Virus record (IMG/VR): IMGVR_UViG_3300034013_000427
Coordinates: 1-43,050 of that record
Length of the DNA stretch: 43,050 nucleotides
Source of the DNA: a virus
Reading direction: 5' to 3' (one strand)
A model generated the notes under the pieces. It was not told the origin of the DNA, did not search any database, and saw only the letters and a program-made list of their open reading frames with translations. Shown piece after piece: positions 7,150-13,603 of the stretch (its first letter is position 1; the number at the start of each line of letters is the position of its first letter). The position numbers and the translations under genes were made by a program.

Positions 7150-8115
7150 ATGATTAAATATCGCTTAGTAGCATCAATTGCTACATCAATTGTTATGTTC
7201 ATTTCTCCTGCATATGCAGTTGAGAATGGCACACTATTAACTCAAGATGAGAATGCCGTATATCTATTAGATGGCTCAGTAAACGCTTTCTTGTATCAAC
7301 CACAAATTGTATTCACATCCTCACATGGAATGGATCAGTGGGCTAAAGGTGAGCTATTTGTTAACAACAGCTCAGGCCAAAAGTCTAAGGTCGATAAGAT
7401 ACTTATGGCTCCAGGATTTAAAGATAGAATAATTACTAAAGAGGCTATTGCCGCTGGCAAAGCAGTTTTAAGTCGCTCCAATGACTTTGCAATTCTAATT
7501 CTTCAAGAGCCACTTCCAATGACTCAAAAGGTAGATCTAATTAAGAGTAATGATCTTTTAGATATAATCCGTAATCAAGAGCCAGTGTATTCAATTGGAT
7601 ATAGCTCATACGACAACACTCGTAAAAAAGATCAGCGTCCAAGGCAACTCGAAGCAAAAATGATTGATAAAGAATTAGCAAGGCAAATATACGAAGCTTA
7701 TTACTCAGTTGGACATCCTAATTGGGGGCCAAAGGGATCTACCTTTGAGTTGATAGATATTCAATTAGTACACTCTGCAGCAACGGGTTCAGGATGTAAC
7801 GGAGACTCAGGCAGCGGTTACTTCCTCAAAAGGGGTAACACTAAGGTTTACCTTGGTCCAGCAGGGGCACATGCTGTTGGTATACCAAACTGTGGGGAAC
7901 CTGGATTCTGGGGAGACAAAGGTAATGCCTTTGCAGTTGAGCCTGTGTATAAGCACTTAGACCTAATAAAGCAGGCTGAGCTAATTGTTGATCAGATGAA
8001 TGTAAAGCCAGTAGAGCCCACTGTAAAGCCCACACCACAGCCTACTGCAACACCAAAGGCGGGAAGAAAGAAAGCCTTCAGATATATACATAAAACATCT
8101 CATAGGTGTCTATAA
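7150..8115 (+). CDS. Secreted trypsin-like (S1) serine protease
   Basis: Numbered from the leaderless ATG, residues 1-23 form a signal peptide ending AYA. The catalytic triad appears as H59 in FTSSHG, D112 in NDFAIL and S220 in GCNGDSGSG, all in S1-family context. The region GAHAVGIPNCGE supplies the late disulphide. The last 50 residues are a Pro/Thr-rich stretch and a basic tail. A Sec-exported protease is uncommon in phages; it might cut host surface proteins or process virions. An upstream ATG in frame (7126) would add 8 residues but lies within the promoter. Confidence 0.75.
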   Translation: MIKYRLVASIATSIVMFISPAYAVENGTLLTQDENAVYLLDGSVNAFLYQPQIVFTSSHGMDQWAKGELFVNNSSGQKSKVDKILMAPGFKDRIITKEAIAAGKAVLSRSNDFAILILQEPLPMTQKVDLIKSNDLLDIIRNQEPVYSIGYSSYDNTRKKDQRPRQLEAKMIDKELARQIYEAYYSVGHPNWGPKGSTFELIDIQLVHSAATGSGCNGDSGSGYFLKRGNTKVYLGPAGAHAVGIPNCGEPGFWGDKGNAFAVEPVYKHLDLIKQAELIVDQMNVKPVEPTVKPTPQPTATPKAGRKKAFRYIHKTSHRCL

Positions 8116-8162
8116 TACCCATATAGATGGCGAAAAAAGTGAAGTCGAAAAGTAGAGACCCC

Positions 8163-8191
8163 TTGTCAGTACCTGACATAAATGTTATAAT
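8163..8191 (+). promoter_or_regulatory. Sigma-70-type promoter, leaderless start
   Basis: TTGTCA (8163-8168), a 17-bp spacer and TATAAT (8186-8191) preceded by TGT. The -35 lies in the inverted repeat TGTCAG-TAC-CTGACA (8164-8178). Six bases separate the -10 from ATG 8198. Confidence 0.8.
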
Positions 8192-8197
8192 AAATAC

Positions 8198-8407
8198 ATG
8201 CTGCAGAACTTAGAGATACCTGATCCATTTGCTACATTTGTGGCACACAAGTACGCTAATTTTAAGGGTATGAAATATGACTTCTTTAGCGGTGAATGGG
8301 ATATGAAATGTGGATGCTGCTCAGAGCCATTAAACGCTCCAACTAAGAAAATATTAAATAAGATCAGGCTATATCACACTCGTAATGAATGTCTTGGGGG
8401 GTACTGA
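8198..8407 (+). CDS. Small cysteine-motif protein (69 aa)
   Basis: Start set by the leaderless promoter. The middle has CGCC at about 38-41 and a late Cys at 65, with a His at 60, a possible zinc knuckle. Its TGA overlaps the next ATG. Function unknown. Confidence 0.6.
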   Translation: MLQNLEIPDPFATFVAHKYANFKGMKYDFFSGEWDMKCGCCSEPLNAPTKKILNKIRLYHTRNECLGGY

Positions 8408-8550
8408 TGAGCGATATTGATACTGACAGATCAATGCGTCTTAAATTAGCTATAGAAGAGATGCTTAAAGATATTGATATGAGCGGTGAAGAGTGGAATG
8501 ATCGTGATAAAAACGGGATCCCATATTGGGAAAAAGGCGGGGAGGCCTAA
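8407..8550 (+). CDS. Small acidic protein (47 aa)
   Basis: ATGA overlap with the previous stop. The product is a charged helix (residues 1-30) ending NGIPYWEKGGEA. The GGGGAGG at its 3' end serves as ribosome site for the next gene. Function unknown. Confidence 0.5.
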   Translation: MSDIDTDRSMRLKLAIEEMLKDIDMSGEEWNDRDKNGIPYWEKGGEA

Positions 8551-8552
8551 TA

Positions 8553-8735
8553 ATGATAACAATACTAGCTATACTAATCACATGGTATGCAACTAAACTA
8601 TACTATACAAGATCATTTACCTTTGATATAGAACAATCTAATCTAATTAAGGCCACATGCCATAAATGTGCTCGAACAGGATATGTTCACCCAGAACATC
8701 TTCGTGCTCCATATTACTGCATCTCCTGTAAATAA
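8553..8735 (+). CDS. Membrane-anchored zinc-ribbon protein (60 aa)
   Basis: The start at 8553 is preferred over an upstream in-frame ATG because GGGGAGG lies 10 nt before it. Residues 1-20 form one transmembrane segment (ITILAILITWYATKLYY). The C-terminal half has CHKC and CISC, a treble-clef or ribbon type zinc site. Function unknown. Confidence 0.6.
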   Translation: MITILAILITWYATKLYYTRSFTFDIEQSNLIKATCHKCARTGYVHPEHLRAPYYCISCK

Positions 8736-8878
8736 TGGATAAATTCGAATCATCTTGGAGCAAATTTGCCAAGGAATATGAGCCATATAAGGTAGCATGT
8801 ACTCAATGTAAGCAACTATATATCAAGCAAGATGATGACCCATTTATATGCCTTACATGCTCAGCAAGAAAGCTGTAG
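8735..8878 (+). CDS. Small zinc-ribbon protein (47 aa)
   Basis: ATG overlaps the preceding TAA. Contains CTQC (about 23-26) and CLTC (about 39-42), a paired CxxC ribbon. Last gene of the first rightward block; a hairpin follows at 8939. Function unknown. Confidence 0.55.
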   Translation: MDKFESSWSKFAKEYEPYKVACTQCKQLYIKQDDDPFICLTCSARKL

Positions 8879-8938
8879 AAATTTAAGCAATTGGGTCCTT
8901 ACCCATTATATCCCCCCTCCCTTTATCTCCCTTGTATC

Positions 8939-8953
8939 AGCCTCCTAGAGGCT
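8939..8953 (+). terminator. Hairpin terminator of the rightward block
   Basis: AGCCTC-CTA-GAGGCT forms a perfect 6-bp stem followed by TATTT, 60 bases after the last rightward stop codon. The U-tract is short, so termination strength is uncertain. Confidence 0.5.
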
Positions 8954-8959
8954 TATTTA

Positions 8960-8985
8960 GTGGAGTATTGTGGAGTAAAGTGGAG
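8960..8985 (+). repeat. Three GTGGAG iterons with 10-bp period
   Basis: GTGGAG occurs at 8960, 8970 and 8980. The exact 10-bp period puts the copies on one face of the helix, as in protein-loading sites at origins or operators. Confidence 0.5.
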
Positions 8986-9089
8986 AATCATACTATCAAT
9001 TTAGATCCAAATACTATCATTATATCTATCTAAACATACCTATGTAATGGAACCCTATCAATTAATGTTCGTAATGTCAATAGGGCCCA

Positions 9090-9118
9090 TATAAAGCATA
9101 TTGGCCAATATTTGTCAA
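9090..9118 (-). promoter_or_regulatory. Leftward sigma-70-type promoter with palindromic spacer
   Basis: Read on the minus strand: TTGACA (9118-9113), 17-bp spacer, TTTATA (9095-9090). The spacer contains the 14-bp palindrome ATATTGGCCAATAT (9098-9111). It points into the end of the rightward block and would give antisense RNA. Confidence 0.45.
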
Positions 9119-9134
9119 TAGCTTTCATATAAAA

Positions 9135-9179
9135 TTCCAGGAAATTTTTTTATTTGGTCGTAAAGAGCAATTTTGGCCC
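9135..9179 (+). repeat. Tripartite element copy 1
   Basis: TTCCAGGA, 16 bp, CGTAA, 11 bp, GGCCC. First of nine copies sharing the pattern TTCCAGGG-N15/16-CGTAA-N11-NNCCC. Spacers here are A/T-rich. Confidence 0.6.
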
Positions 9180-9250
9180 ATATTTATGGCAAAAAATTCT
9201 GTCAGATTCTGCATTATTTGTCTCATATAATGAGATATTCTATGCACATT

Positions 9251-9279
9251 TTGACAGATTATATTAGATTTATTATACA
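9251..9279 (+). promoter_or_regulatory. Rightward sigma-70-type promoter
   Basis: TTGACA (9251-9256), 17-bp spacer, TATACA (9274-9279). It would transcribe tripartite copy 2 and run antisense into the leftward gene that ends at 9394. Confidence 0.5.
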
Positions 9280-9281
9280 TT

Positions 9282-9325
9282 TTCCAGGGTTTTTTATATG
9301 TGATCGTAAAGAAGAAATTTGGCCC
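9282..9325 (+). repeat. Tripartite element copy 2
   Basis: TTCCAGGG, 15 bp, CGTAA, 11 bp, GGCCC. It starts 3 bp downstream of the -10 of the rightward promoter at 9251, so a bound protein would cover the start site. Confidence 0.6.
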
Positions 9326-9393
9326 ATAAGATGGGCATATAAAAATGGGACATATAGCTAATTAAAGCCATATGCCCCATAGGGGAAGTTATA

Positions 9394-9738
9394 TTAGAAT
9401 GAATCTAAGTCCATTATGTATTTGCTATCTCTTACTCTTGTTTCTTTCAAGGAGTCTATTGTTAGGTTTCTATCCACCGCTCCATATTTTGCTTCCAGCA
9501 TATCATTGAGCGCATCTGCTAAAAGCAATCCTTCGGATGTATATCCTTTATCCCATTCTGACTTTAATCTAAGGGAATTGTATTGGATAATGTATCTAAC
9601 TAGTTCCATTAGCCTGTCTTGGGTGTACAAGGTATGTTCAGTTGTTAATACATTTGCCATTACGGCAGGGGAGAAGTTAGCATTGTTTAGATAGTCTGTT
9701 AGTTTTTCTGCTGCTTTGAATTCGTTCGCTTTAGCCAT
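9394..9738 (-). CDS. Hypothetical protein (114 aa)
   Basis: Mostly helical acidic protein; no recognised domain. Start chosen for GAAAGAGGTGG upstream of the ATG. It is the last gene of the leftward cluster and has its own promoter (9762-9783). Function unknown. Confidence 0.65.
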   Translation of the reverse strand: MAKANEFKAAEKLTDYLNNANFSPAVMANVLTTEHTLYTQDRLMELVRYIIQYNSLRLKSEWDKGYTSEGLLLADALNDMLEAKYGAVDRNLTIDSLKETRVRDSKYIMDLDSF

Positions 9739-9761
9739 TGAGTTCCACCTCTTTCGTTTTG

Positions 9762-9783
9762 ATTATACCATTGGGCACTGACA
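9762..9783 (-). promoter_or_regulatory. TGTCA-N11-TATAAT promoter of gene 9394-9738
   Basis: Minus-strand TGTCA (9783-9779), 11 bp, TATAAT (9767-9762) preceded by TGG. No TTGACA lies at the normal -35 distance. No CRP-type site is seen upstream. Confidence 0.7.
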
Positions 9784-9796
9784 TTTGTAAATGAAG

Positions 9797-9826
9797 GGGG
9801 ACCTGCCTCCGAAGAGGAAGGTCCCC
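9797..9826 (-). terminator. Hairpin after the Lsr2-like gene
   Basis: Arms GGGGACCT (9797-9804) and AGGTCCCC (9819-9826), plus inner arms CCTC and GAGG around a tetraloop, with one mismatch. The stem is 11 bases beyond the stop codon of the Lsr2-like gene. The downstream minus-strand sequence is only moderately T-rich. Confidence 0.65.
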
Positions 9827-9837
9827 ACAGTTAGCTA

Positions 9838-9990
9838 TTACTTGACGTTCTTCTTGTCTGTGAAGACTACGCCTTCTTGTGCTGCCTTGCTGATAGCTCC
9901 TAGAGCTGCAGCTGAGAAGCGGCCACGCTTGCCCACAGAAATTCCCTGGGCCTTGAGGTACTCACGAGTTGTTGTTGGTGTTGATGTCAT
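9838..9990 (-). CDS. Lsr2-like mini DNA-binding protein (50 aa)
   Basis: Residues 9-35 read REYLKAQGISVGKRGRFSAA and on, resembling the C-terminal DNA-binding domain of the actinobacterial nucleoid protein Lsr2: a short helix, a turn and an RGR minor-groove hook. The N-terminal oligomerisation domain of Lsr2 is absent, so this would bind AT-rich DNA without bridging it. It might compete with host Lsr2. The start is backed by AGAAAGGATC upstream. It has its own strong promoter and a terminator hairpin, so it is a single-gene unit. Confidence 0.6.
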   Translation of the reverse strand: MTSTPTTTREYLKAQGISVGKRGRFSAAALGAISKAAQEGVVFTDKKNVK

Positions 9991-10026
9991 TTGGTTTGAT
10001 CCTTTCTAGATCGAGTTGTTATATAT

Positions 10027-10055
10027 ATTATATCCGAATTTCGGGGATTTGTAAA
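10027..10055 (-). promoter_or_regulatory. Sigma-70-type promoter with palindrome, Lsr2-like gene
   Basis: Minus-strand TTTACA (10055-10050), 17-bp spacer, TATAAT (10032-10027). The spacer holds CCGAA-T-TTCGG (10034-10044), a perfect inverted repeat and likely operator. Tripartite copy 3 overlaps it. Confidence 0.75.
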
Positions 10056-10083
10056 TAGGGGCCGTAAAGCAATATTTTTGCCC
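10039..10083 (+). repeat. Tripartite element copy 3
   Basis: TTTCGGGG, 16 bp, CGTAA (10063-10067), 11 bp, TGCCC. The first box is degenerate. The element covers the -35 region of the Lsr2-like promoter. Confidence 0.5.
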
Positions 10084-10147
10084 GTGCCCTTAGATTATGA
10101 CCGTTATGTCTGAATTGTCCATAACGGCCCAACCTATCTTTATTTAG

Positions 10148-10324
10148 TTATACTTCTATTTCTTCGATGTTATATGGTTCAATCGTGTCATCAGTTGAAA
10201 CTTCTGTCCAGCCCTCTACAGGAATACGAAGGGCTGATTCCCAAGCAAGGTCGTGAGACTCTGCATTAATGACTACAGAAAACTTCTGCGTTCGGTCCCC
10301 GTAGATTTTATAGTCTTGTCTCAT
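10148..10324 (-). CDS. Hypothetical protein (58 aa)
   Basis: Short beta-rich acidic protein (YKIYGDRTQKFSVVINAES near the N-terminus). ATG overlaps the stop of the upstream gene (ATGA). Last gene of the 12564-10148 unit. Function unknown. Confidence 0.55.
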   Translation of the reverse strand: MRQDYKIYGDRTQKFSVVINAESHDLAWESALRIPVEGWTEVSTDDTIEPYNIEEIEV

Positions 10325-10458
10325 AGTTCCACCTGTTCTATCTTATCTTTAATTAACTTAGCAATGATGTTGTGTGCCTCGATGTTTTCTGTTTCGGACC
10401 CACCCCACAAAAGTTTTTGGGCTGTAATAAGTTGATCGTTTAAGTACTTATCACTCAT
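10321..10458 (-). CDS. Hypothetical protein (45 aa)
   Basis: A mostly helical small protein, overlapping its upstream neighbour by 8 nt and its downstream neighbour by 4 nt. Translational coupling is the main evidence. Function unknown. Confidence 0.5.
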   Translation of the reverse strand: MSDKYLNDQLITAQKLLWGGSETENIEAHNIIAKLIKDKIEQVEL

Positions 10459-10783
10459 CTTCATCTTCGTCCTCCTCTTCTTCTTCATCAGGGTCTACGA
10501 TGTAATCCCTGCTCATCATCCAATCTAAAACTTCTTCTTGATGTTGCTCGGCGCCCCACTCTAGAGAGAAGCCCATACCAGCCTCTACAGCCTCACACAG
10601 GTGGTCCCACATCTCGTCTTGGGTTGCCTTGGCAACATAGGTGTCATCGTCTAGGATGTTATTAATAGTTGACCATGTCCATAGCCAAACAAGCGATAGG
10701 CCAAGGTCGGTGGTGTCTAGAATTTCTAAACATTCATTTAGTTTATCTTTATCTTCAGGCTTCACCACGTGCTCCAATCGCAA
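10451..10783 (-). CDS. Acidic protein with Asp/Glu tail (110 aa)
   Basis: The C-terminal 15 residues are almost all Asp and Glu, a DNA-mimic-like or counter-ion tail. The body is helical with several Trp. The ATG at 10783 overlaps the previous gene by 29 nt; a GTG near 10763 after GGAG is an alternative start. Function unknown. Confidence 0.55.
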   Translation of the reverse strand: MRLEHVVKPEDKDKLNECLEILDTTDLGLSLVWLWTWSTINNILDDDTYVAKATQDEMWDHLCEAVEAGMGFSLEWGAEQHQEEVLDWMMSRDYIVDPDEEEEEDEDEDE

Positions 10784-11033
10784 ATGATAGTTGGTATGTT
10801 AGTTCATATAGTGCTACTAGGGCGTCAAGGTACCCTTCGCATTCAGTACGGACCATAGAGTCCATTGCTTCTTCTGATTCTTCTTCCCGTTCGATTGCGT
10901 CTGCTAGTTCCTGCTCGGCAATTAGCATTAGATTTTTTAGTTCACCGTGCATTATATCTAATCCACTAACACCTGCATTAACCAAACGTTGCAAATGGGG
11001 CGGGAGCCCAAGGTCTTCCATAGTCATATCCAT
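10755..11033 (-). CDS. Hypothetical protein (92 aa)
   Basis: Helical, Glu-rich protein (EQELADAIEREEESEEAMD in the middle) that may form a coiled coil. ATG abuts the stop of the upstream gene. Function unknown. Confidence 0.55.
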   Translation of the reverse strand: MDMTMEDLGLPPHLQRLVNAGVSGLDIMHGELKNLMLIAEQELADAIEREEESEEAMDSMVRTECEGYLDALVALYELTYQLSFAIGARGEA

Positions 11034-11239
11034 TAATATACCCTTTCGTTATTATTCATTATATCAGTTGCCACTGACAATAAATGTTCGGTTGCTTCAA
11101 TTGCTCCTTGGAAGTAATCATCTGAAGGGTCATATTCATCATCCTTCAAAGGCTCCCCATTTTTAGTAGCCTCCCAATCTTGATTAAGACTAATTAGATG
11201 TAACTTCATATACTCTAGGAAATAAGATGATTTAGTCAT
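11033..11239 (-). CDS. Hypothetical protein (68 aa)
   Basis: Acidic helical protein with a central DDEYDPSDDYF stretch. Starts by overlap with the previous stop. Function unknown. Confidence 0.5.
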   Translation of the reverse strand: MTKSSYFLEYMKLHLISLNQDWEATKNGEPLKDDEYDPSDDYFQGAIEATEHLLSVATDIMNNNERVY

Positions 11240-11436
11240 TACTTAATTCCCTTCGTTTCAGCATAATGCTTAAGAGCCTTATTAATTAGTTCTCTGTTCT
11301 CTGCTTCTTCTTGTTCAACTTTTTGCTCATGTTCTCTAATTTTTTCTTCCATCTCAAGTTCGCTTTTAGCATTTTCCCATGCGCTAACTAGCATAAGCAT
11401 ACCAAATATAACAGCAAAAACCATCCATATTTCCAT
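11239..11436 (-). CDS. Membrane-anchored coiled-coil protein (65 aa)
   Basis: The start at 11436 is chosen because it forms TAATG with the upstream stop; a longer in-frame start exists at 11460. Residues 2-22 are a transmembrane helix (IWMVFAVIFGMLMLVSAW) and residues 25-60 a charged coiled coil. The layout resembles phage spanin or Rz-like and membrane scaffold proteins, but no family can be assigned. Confidence 0.55.
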   Translation of the reverse strand: MEIWMVFAVIFGMLMLVSAWENAKSELEMEEKIREHEQKVEQEEAENRELINKALKHYAETKGIK

Positions 11437-11594
11437 TAGTCGAAATACCCTTCTGCCCATAGTCCTTGTAAGAAATCATGGGCGGTTACTAGATAGTTAT
11501 GAATAGCAGGATTCTCATCAGGATTAATCAACAAGTCAGCTTGATATACTCCATATGTCATATCTGCTAAATCTTTTTGTGTATAACCTAGCAT
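11436..11594 (-). CDS. Hypothetical protein (52 aa)
   Basis: Short mixed protein starting MLGYTQKDLADMTYGVYQAD. Coupled on both sides by TAATG overlaps. Function unknown. Confidence 0.5.
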   Translation of the reverse strand: MLGYTQKDLADMTYGVYQADLLINPDENPAIHNYLVTAHDFLQGLWAEGYFD

Positions 11595-11824
11595 TATTTC
11601 TCCTCATCATATTCTAAATAGTATTGGTCGCCTGGATTTAAATCATAGAATAGATTAAATCTACCCTTTAAGTAATTGTTATCTGACATTTCTGCAAATC
11701 TAAAATCTGCAAACATTTGCCCTTCATCTAAATTAGAGTTGACCCAATCTTCGACAAGCATTTCTCCTATCTCAGAATATGTTGCGTCTATTACCATTTG
11801 ATTTTCATTCTCTAGAAAACTCAT
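11594..11824 (-). CDS. Hypothetical acidic protein (76 aa)
   Basis: Acidic protein with a Tyr-rich end (FYDLNPGDQYYLEYDEE). Overlaps the upstream stop by 4 nt. Function unknown. Confidence 0.5.
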   Translation of the reverse strand: MSFLENENQMVIDATYSEIGEMLVEDWVNSNLDEGQMFADFRFAEMSDNNYLKGRFNLFYDLNPGDQYYLEYDEEK

Positions 11825-12564
11825 TCGGTTCCCACCTTTCTATATTCGGGTACTTTAGTTTCTAAGTATATAGCATGGGTCTGACAAATTGCGACAGCAT
11901 CTAGGTCAGCCTCTCCTAGCCAATTGCAATTGCCACAAATCTGACCGCAGTCATTGTCGCAATACTCCATTTGATTAGTTGCATCACAATCACGACACAT
12001 GTTGTCGTATTCTGATTCTGAGATAACTTCTCCACGGAGGAATTCCATTTCTCCACCCCAGCCTGTTTCTTCTTCATATGATAAAGTAAATAGTAATGTT
12101 GGGTATTGTGCAGATAGTTTAGATATAGCCCCAAGAGGTCGTGACCATGCAGTATTAAAGTTGTAATGGACTACATGATTTTCAGCGTTCTCATAATCTT
12201 CCATAGTTGTATCAGGATACTTATCATCCTCGGCTACAGCCACATCCCACTTAGTACCCCATTCACGGTTATTAAAGTTGTACCAGTCATTGGTCTCAAA
12301 CTTCATCCAGTCGGCAAATGAAGAGTCGGCGGAACTAGGAGGTTGTCCATGATACTCAGTATCAGATACACCATGGTCTACATATGAATAGATATTATGA
12401 AAAGCAAAGATAGGATTAACATACTTACGTTGCTTGATATTAAATGATAAATCACCATTAGATTGAACTGAATAAACAAATGGCTTATTCATTTGCTTAA
12501 TTAAAGATTTAACTTGGTCAGGATTTCCCTCAATAGTTAAACCGTTATATACCCAATTTGGCAT
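11821..12564 (-). CDS. YubB/DUF1281 ferredoxin-like protein
   Basis: From the ATG at 12564 (after AACGAAAGG) the 247-residue protein begins MPNWVYNGLTIEG, as DUF1281 (Api92/YubB) proteins do. It then has WYNFNNREWGTKWD near 92-105 and FNTAWSRPLGAI with a later GWGGE, the usual landmarks. Near the C-terminus a four-cysteine segment (CRDC, CDNDCGQICGNC) adds a zinc-ribbon not typical of the short family members. Such genes are widespread on plasmids and phages, role unknown. A longer frame to 12648 crosses the promoter and is rejected. Confidence 0.7.
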   Translation of the reverse strand: MPNWVYNGLTIEGNPDQVKSLIKQMNKPFVYSVQSNGDLSFNIKQRKYVNPIFAFHNIYSYVDHGVSDTEYHGQPPSSADSSFADWMKFETNDWYNFNNREWGTKWDVAVAEDDKYPDTTMEDYENAENHVVHYNFNTAWSRPLGAISKLSAQYPTLLFTLSYEEETGWGGEMEFLRGEVISESEYDNMCRDCDATNQMEYCDNDCGQICGNCNWLGEADLDAVAICQTHAIYLETKVPEYRKVGTE

Positions 12565-12591
12565 TTTATATCCTTTCGTTGATATGTGATA

Positions 12592-12674
12592 ATTATACAT
12601 TGGACCACTGACAAATGGAATAGGATTGGCATGTGATACATGCCACATGATTCAACTTTGTGGTCAAGATCACA
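12592..12674 (-). promoter_or_regulatory. TGTCA-N11-TATAAT promoter with CRP-like sites, gene 12564
   Basis: TGTCA (12613-12609), 11 bp, TATAAT (12597-12592). CRP-type sites with one mismatch lie at 12632-12647 (centre 30.5 bp from the TGTCA box) and 12659-12674 (57.5 bp). Confidence 0.65.
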
Positions 12675-12678
12675 CAAA

Positions 12679-12722
12679 TTCCAGAGAATATAGTTGACAG
12701 TCGTAAAGACAATATGCTACCC
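12679..12722 (+). repeat. Tripartite element copy 4
   Basis: TTCCAGAG, 15 bp, CGTAA, 11 bp, TACCC. Starts 5 bp after a CRP-like site. Confidence 0.6.
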
Positions 12723-12743
12723 TCAAGTCTTTGCGGGCAATAG

Positions 12744-12770
12744 AAAACCCCCAGCTATGCTGGGGGTTAT
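12744..12770 (-). terminator. Rho-independent terminator
   Basis: On the minus strand AACCCCCAGC-ATAG-CTGGGGGTT is followed by TTCT, a 9-10 bp GC-rich stem with a T-run. It ends the 14253-12893 leftward unit. Confidence 0.85.
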
Positions 12771-12892
12771 GAATATGGCTGCTGATTTCCAACGAAAGAA
12801 ATAAACCGCTTTACTTAGCGCCTGGCCCTAAAGACTAATAGACGCACCATTTCATTTCTATATTAAAACCAGGACCAAGGTCCTAGGTCTAA

Positions 12893-13258
12893 TTATACCA
12901 TAACTAGTCGACTGTATTTATCTACAAATGACGCCAAGGATGATGTGAACACTACCGTGCTCAGGTCCTCTTCGTACAATGTAAACGTTTCGTTGGTCCA
13001 GTCAATTACGGGCACCTTATGTTCGTTGTCCCCTAGTTGGTTAACATAAATTCCCCAGCCTGTTGTCTGAGTCCAGTCTTCTCCAATTAGATTAGATATA
13101 GCAATACGTGTTGCATATGACTCGTCTTGCCAACGAGTTTCTGCAGCCTGCACAGCATTTGCTAATTTGGCTAGCATATTATGTCCAGCCCAGTGTCCAT
13201 ATAGAAATACTACATTTTCCTTGGAATCTCTGAATCCAAAGTTTGCTCTGTCTCCCAT
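12893..13258 (-). CDS. Phage protein with MGDRANF...LYGHWAG motif (121 aa)
   Basis: The opening MGDRANFGFRD and VVFLYGHWAGHNM near residues 16-28 recur, from memory, in small proteins of actinophages and other phages. The remainder is mixed alpha/beta. Role unknown. Stop lies 120 bases before the terminator. Confidence 0.6.
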   Translation of the reverse strand: MGDRANFGFRDSKENVVFLYGHWAGHNMLAKLANAVQAAETRWQDESYATRIAISNLIGEDWTQTTGWGIYVNQLGDNEHKVPVIDWTNETFTLYEEDLSTVVFTSSLASFVDKYSRLVMV

Positions 13259-13259
13259 T

Positions 13260-13448
13260 TTATTCTGCTTTCGTTAGTAGTTGATTTTCCTCGTAGTTGA
13301 GTAATTGTACCATTTCATGGGCCCAGTCCACAAGAGACTCGCCCTGTTTATTTTTATGGTGGCCGCAGAAGTAAAGAGAAAATGAATCTTTCTTTGCTTC
13401 CCACATAGCCTGAGCTGCACACTGGTCACACTTAAGCCATTCAGCCAT
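13260..13448 (-). CDS. DUF7455-like zinc protein (62 aa)
   Basis: Contains CDQCAAQAMW (CxxC at about 7-10) and YFCGHHKNK (about 26-34), the metal pattern of DUF7455 proteins found in actinobacteria. ATG at 13448 forms TGATG with the upstream stop; a GTG one codon earlier is possible. Function unknown. Confidence 0.6.
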   Translation of the reverse strand: MAEWLKCDQCAAQAMWEAKKDSFSLYFCGHHKNKQGESLVDWAHEMVQLLNYEENQLLTKAE

Positions 13449-13594
13449 CACAGTTTGCCACCTTCGATCATCTCAGATAGACGGTCAAGAATCCAAGAAT
13501 CGATATCATTAATATCAATCTCTGATAACTTTTCCATGATTTCATCACGAGCAAACTTGTAACCATCTGCCCAACCATCTTTATACTCTGACAT
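13448..13594 (-). CDS. Hypothetical protein (48 aa)
   Basis: Helical acidic protein starting MSEYKDGWADGYKFARDEI, preceded by AAGGAG. No family recognised. Confidence 0.55.
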   Translation of the reverse strand: MSEYKDGWADGYKFARDEIMEKLSEIDINDIDSWILDRLSEMIEGGKL

Positions 13595-13603
13595 AATCTC
13601 TCC

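Larger units (their letters stand above)
8879..9393. other. Gene-free control region between convergent gene blocks
   Basis: No credible gene in 515 bases. It holds a terminator hairpin (8939-8953), three GTGGAG repeats at 10-bp spacing (8960-8985), two copies of TGTCAATAG-N4-CATATAAA (9075-9095 and 9113-9133), the palindrome ATATTGGCCAATAT (9098-9111), two outward promoters, two copies of the nine-copy tripartite element, and an inverted repeat TCTCAT-ATA-ATGAGA near 9222-9236. It is very AT-rich and is a candidate origin or master control site. Confidence 0.55.
12565..12892. other. Intergenic regulatory module, 328 bases
   Basis: No gene. Contains the promoter of the YubB-like gene, two CRP-type half-palindromic sites, tripartite copy 4, the strong terminator at 12744-12770 and a small inverted repeat AGGACC-AA-GGTCCT near 12871. 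A plus-strand AACGAAAGAAAT near 12791 looks like a stray leader motif without a gene. Confidence 0.6.

Noticed and set aside
8127-8213. 28-codon frame starting MAKKVKSKSRDP
   Set aside because: No ribosome site, and it runs through the promoter of the next gene.
9075-9118. TGTCAATAG repeats as further members of the TGTCA-N11 promoter class
   Set aside because: No -10 hexamer lies 11 bp away in either orientation; one of them instead fits a normal -35 with a 17-bp spacer.
9173-9361. 62-codon plus-strand frame in the control region
   Set aside because: It crosses a promoter and a tripartite element, has no ribosome site, and its composition (many Ile, His, Phe, Tyr) is typical of translated AT-rich non-coding DNA.
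10669-11166. 165-codon plus-strand frame
   Set aside because: Fully antisense to a chain of coupled leftward genes; Ser/Arg-rich shadow translation with no ribosome site.
12565-12648. N-terminal extension of the YubB-like protein to 12648
   Set aside because: The extension is translated promoter and CRP-like site. ATG 12564 has the conserved leader and matches the usual MPNW start of the family.
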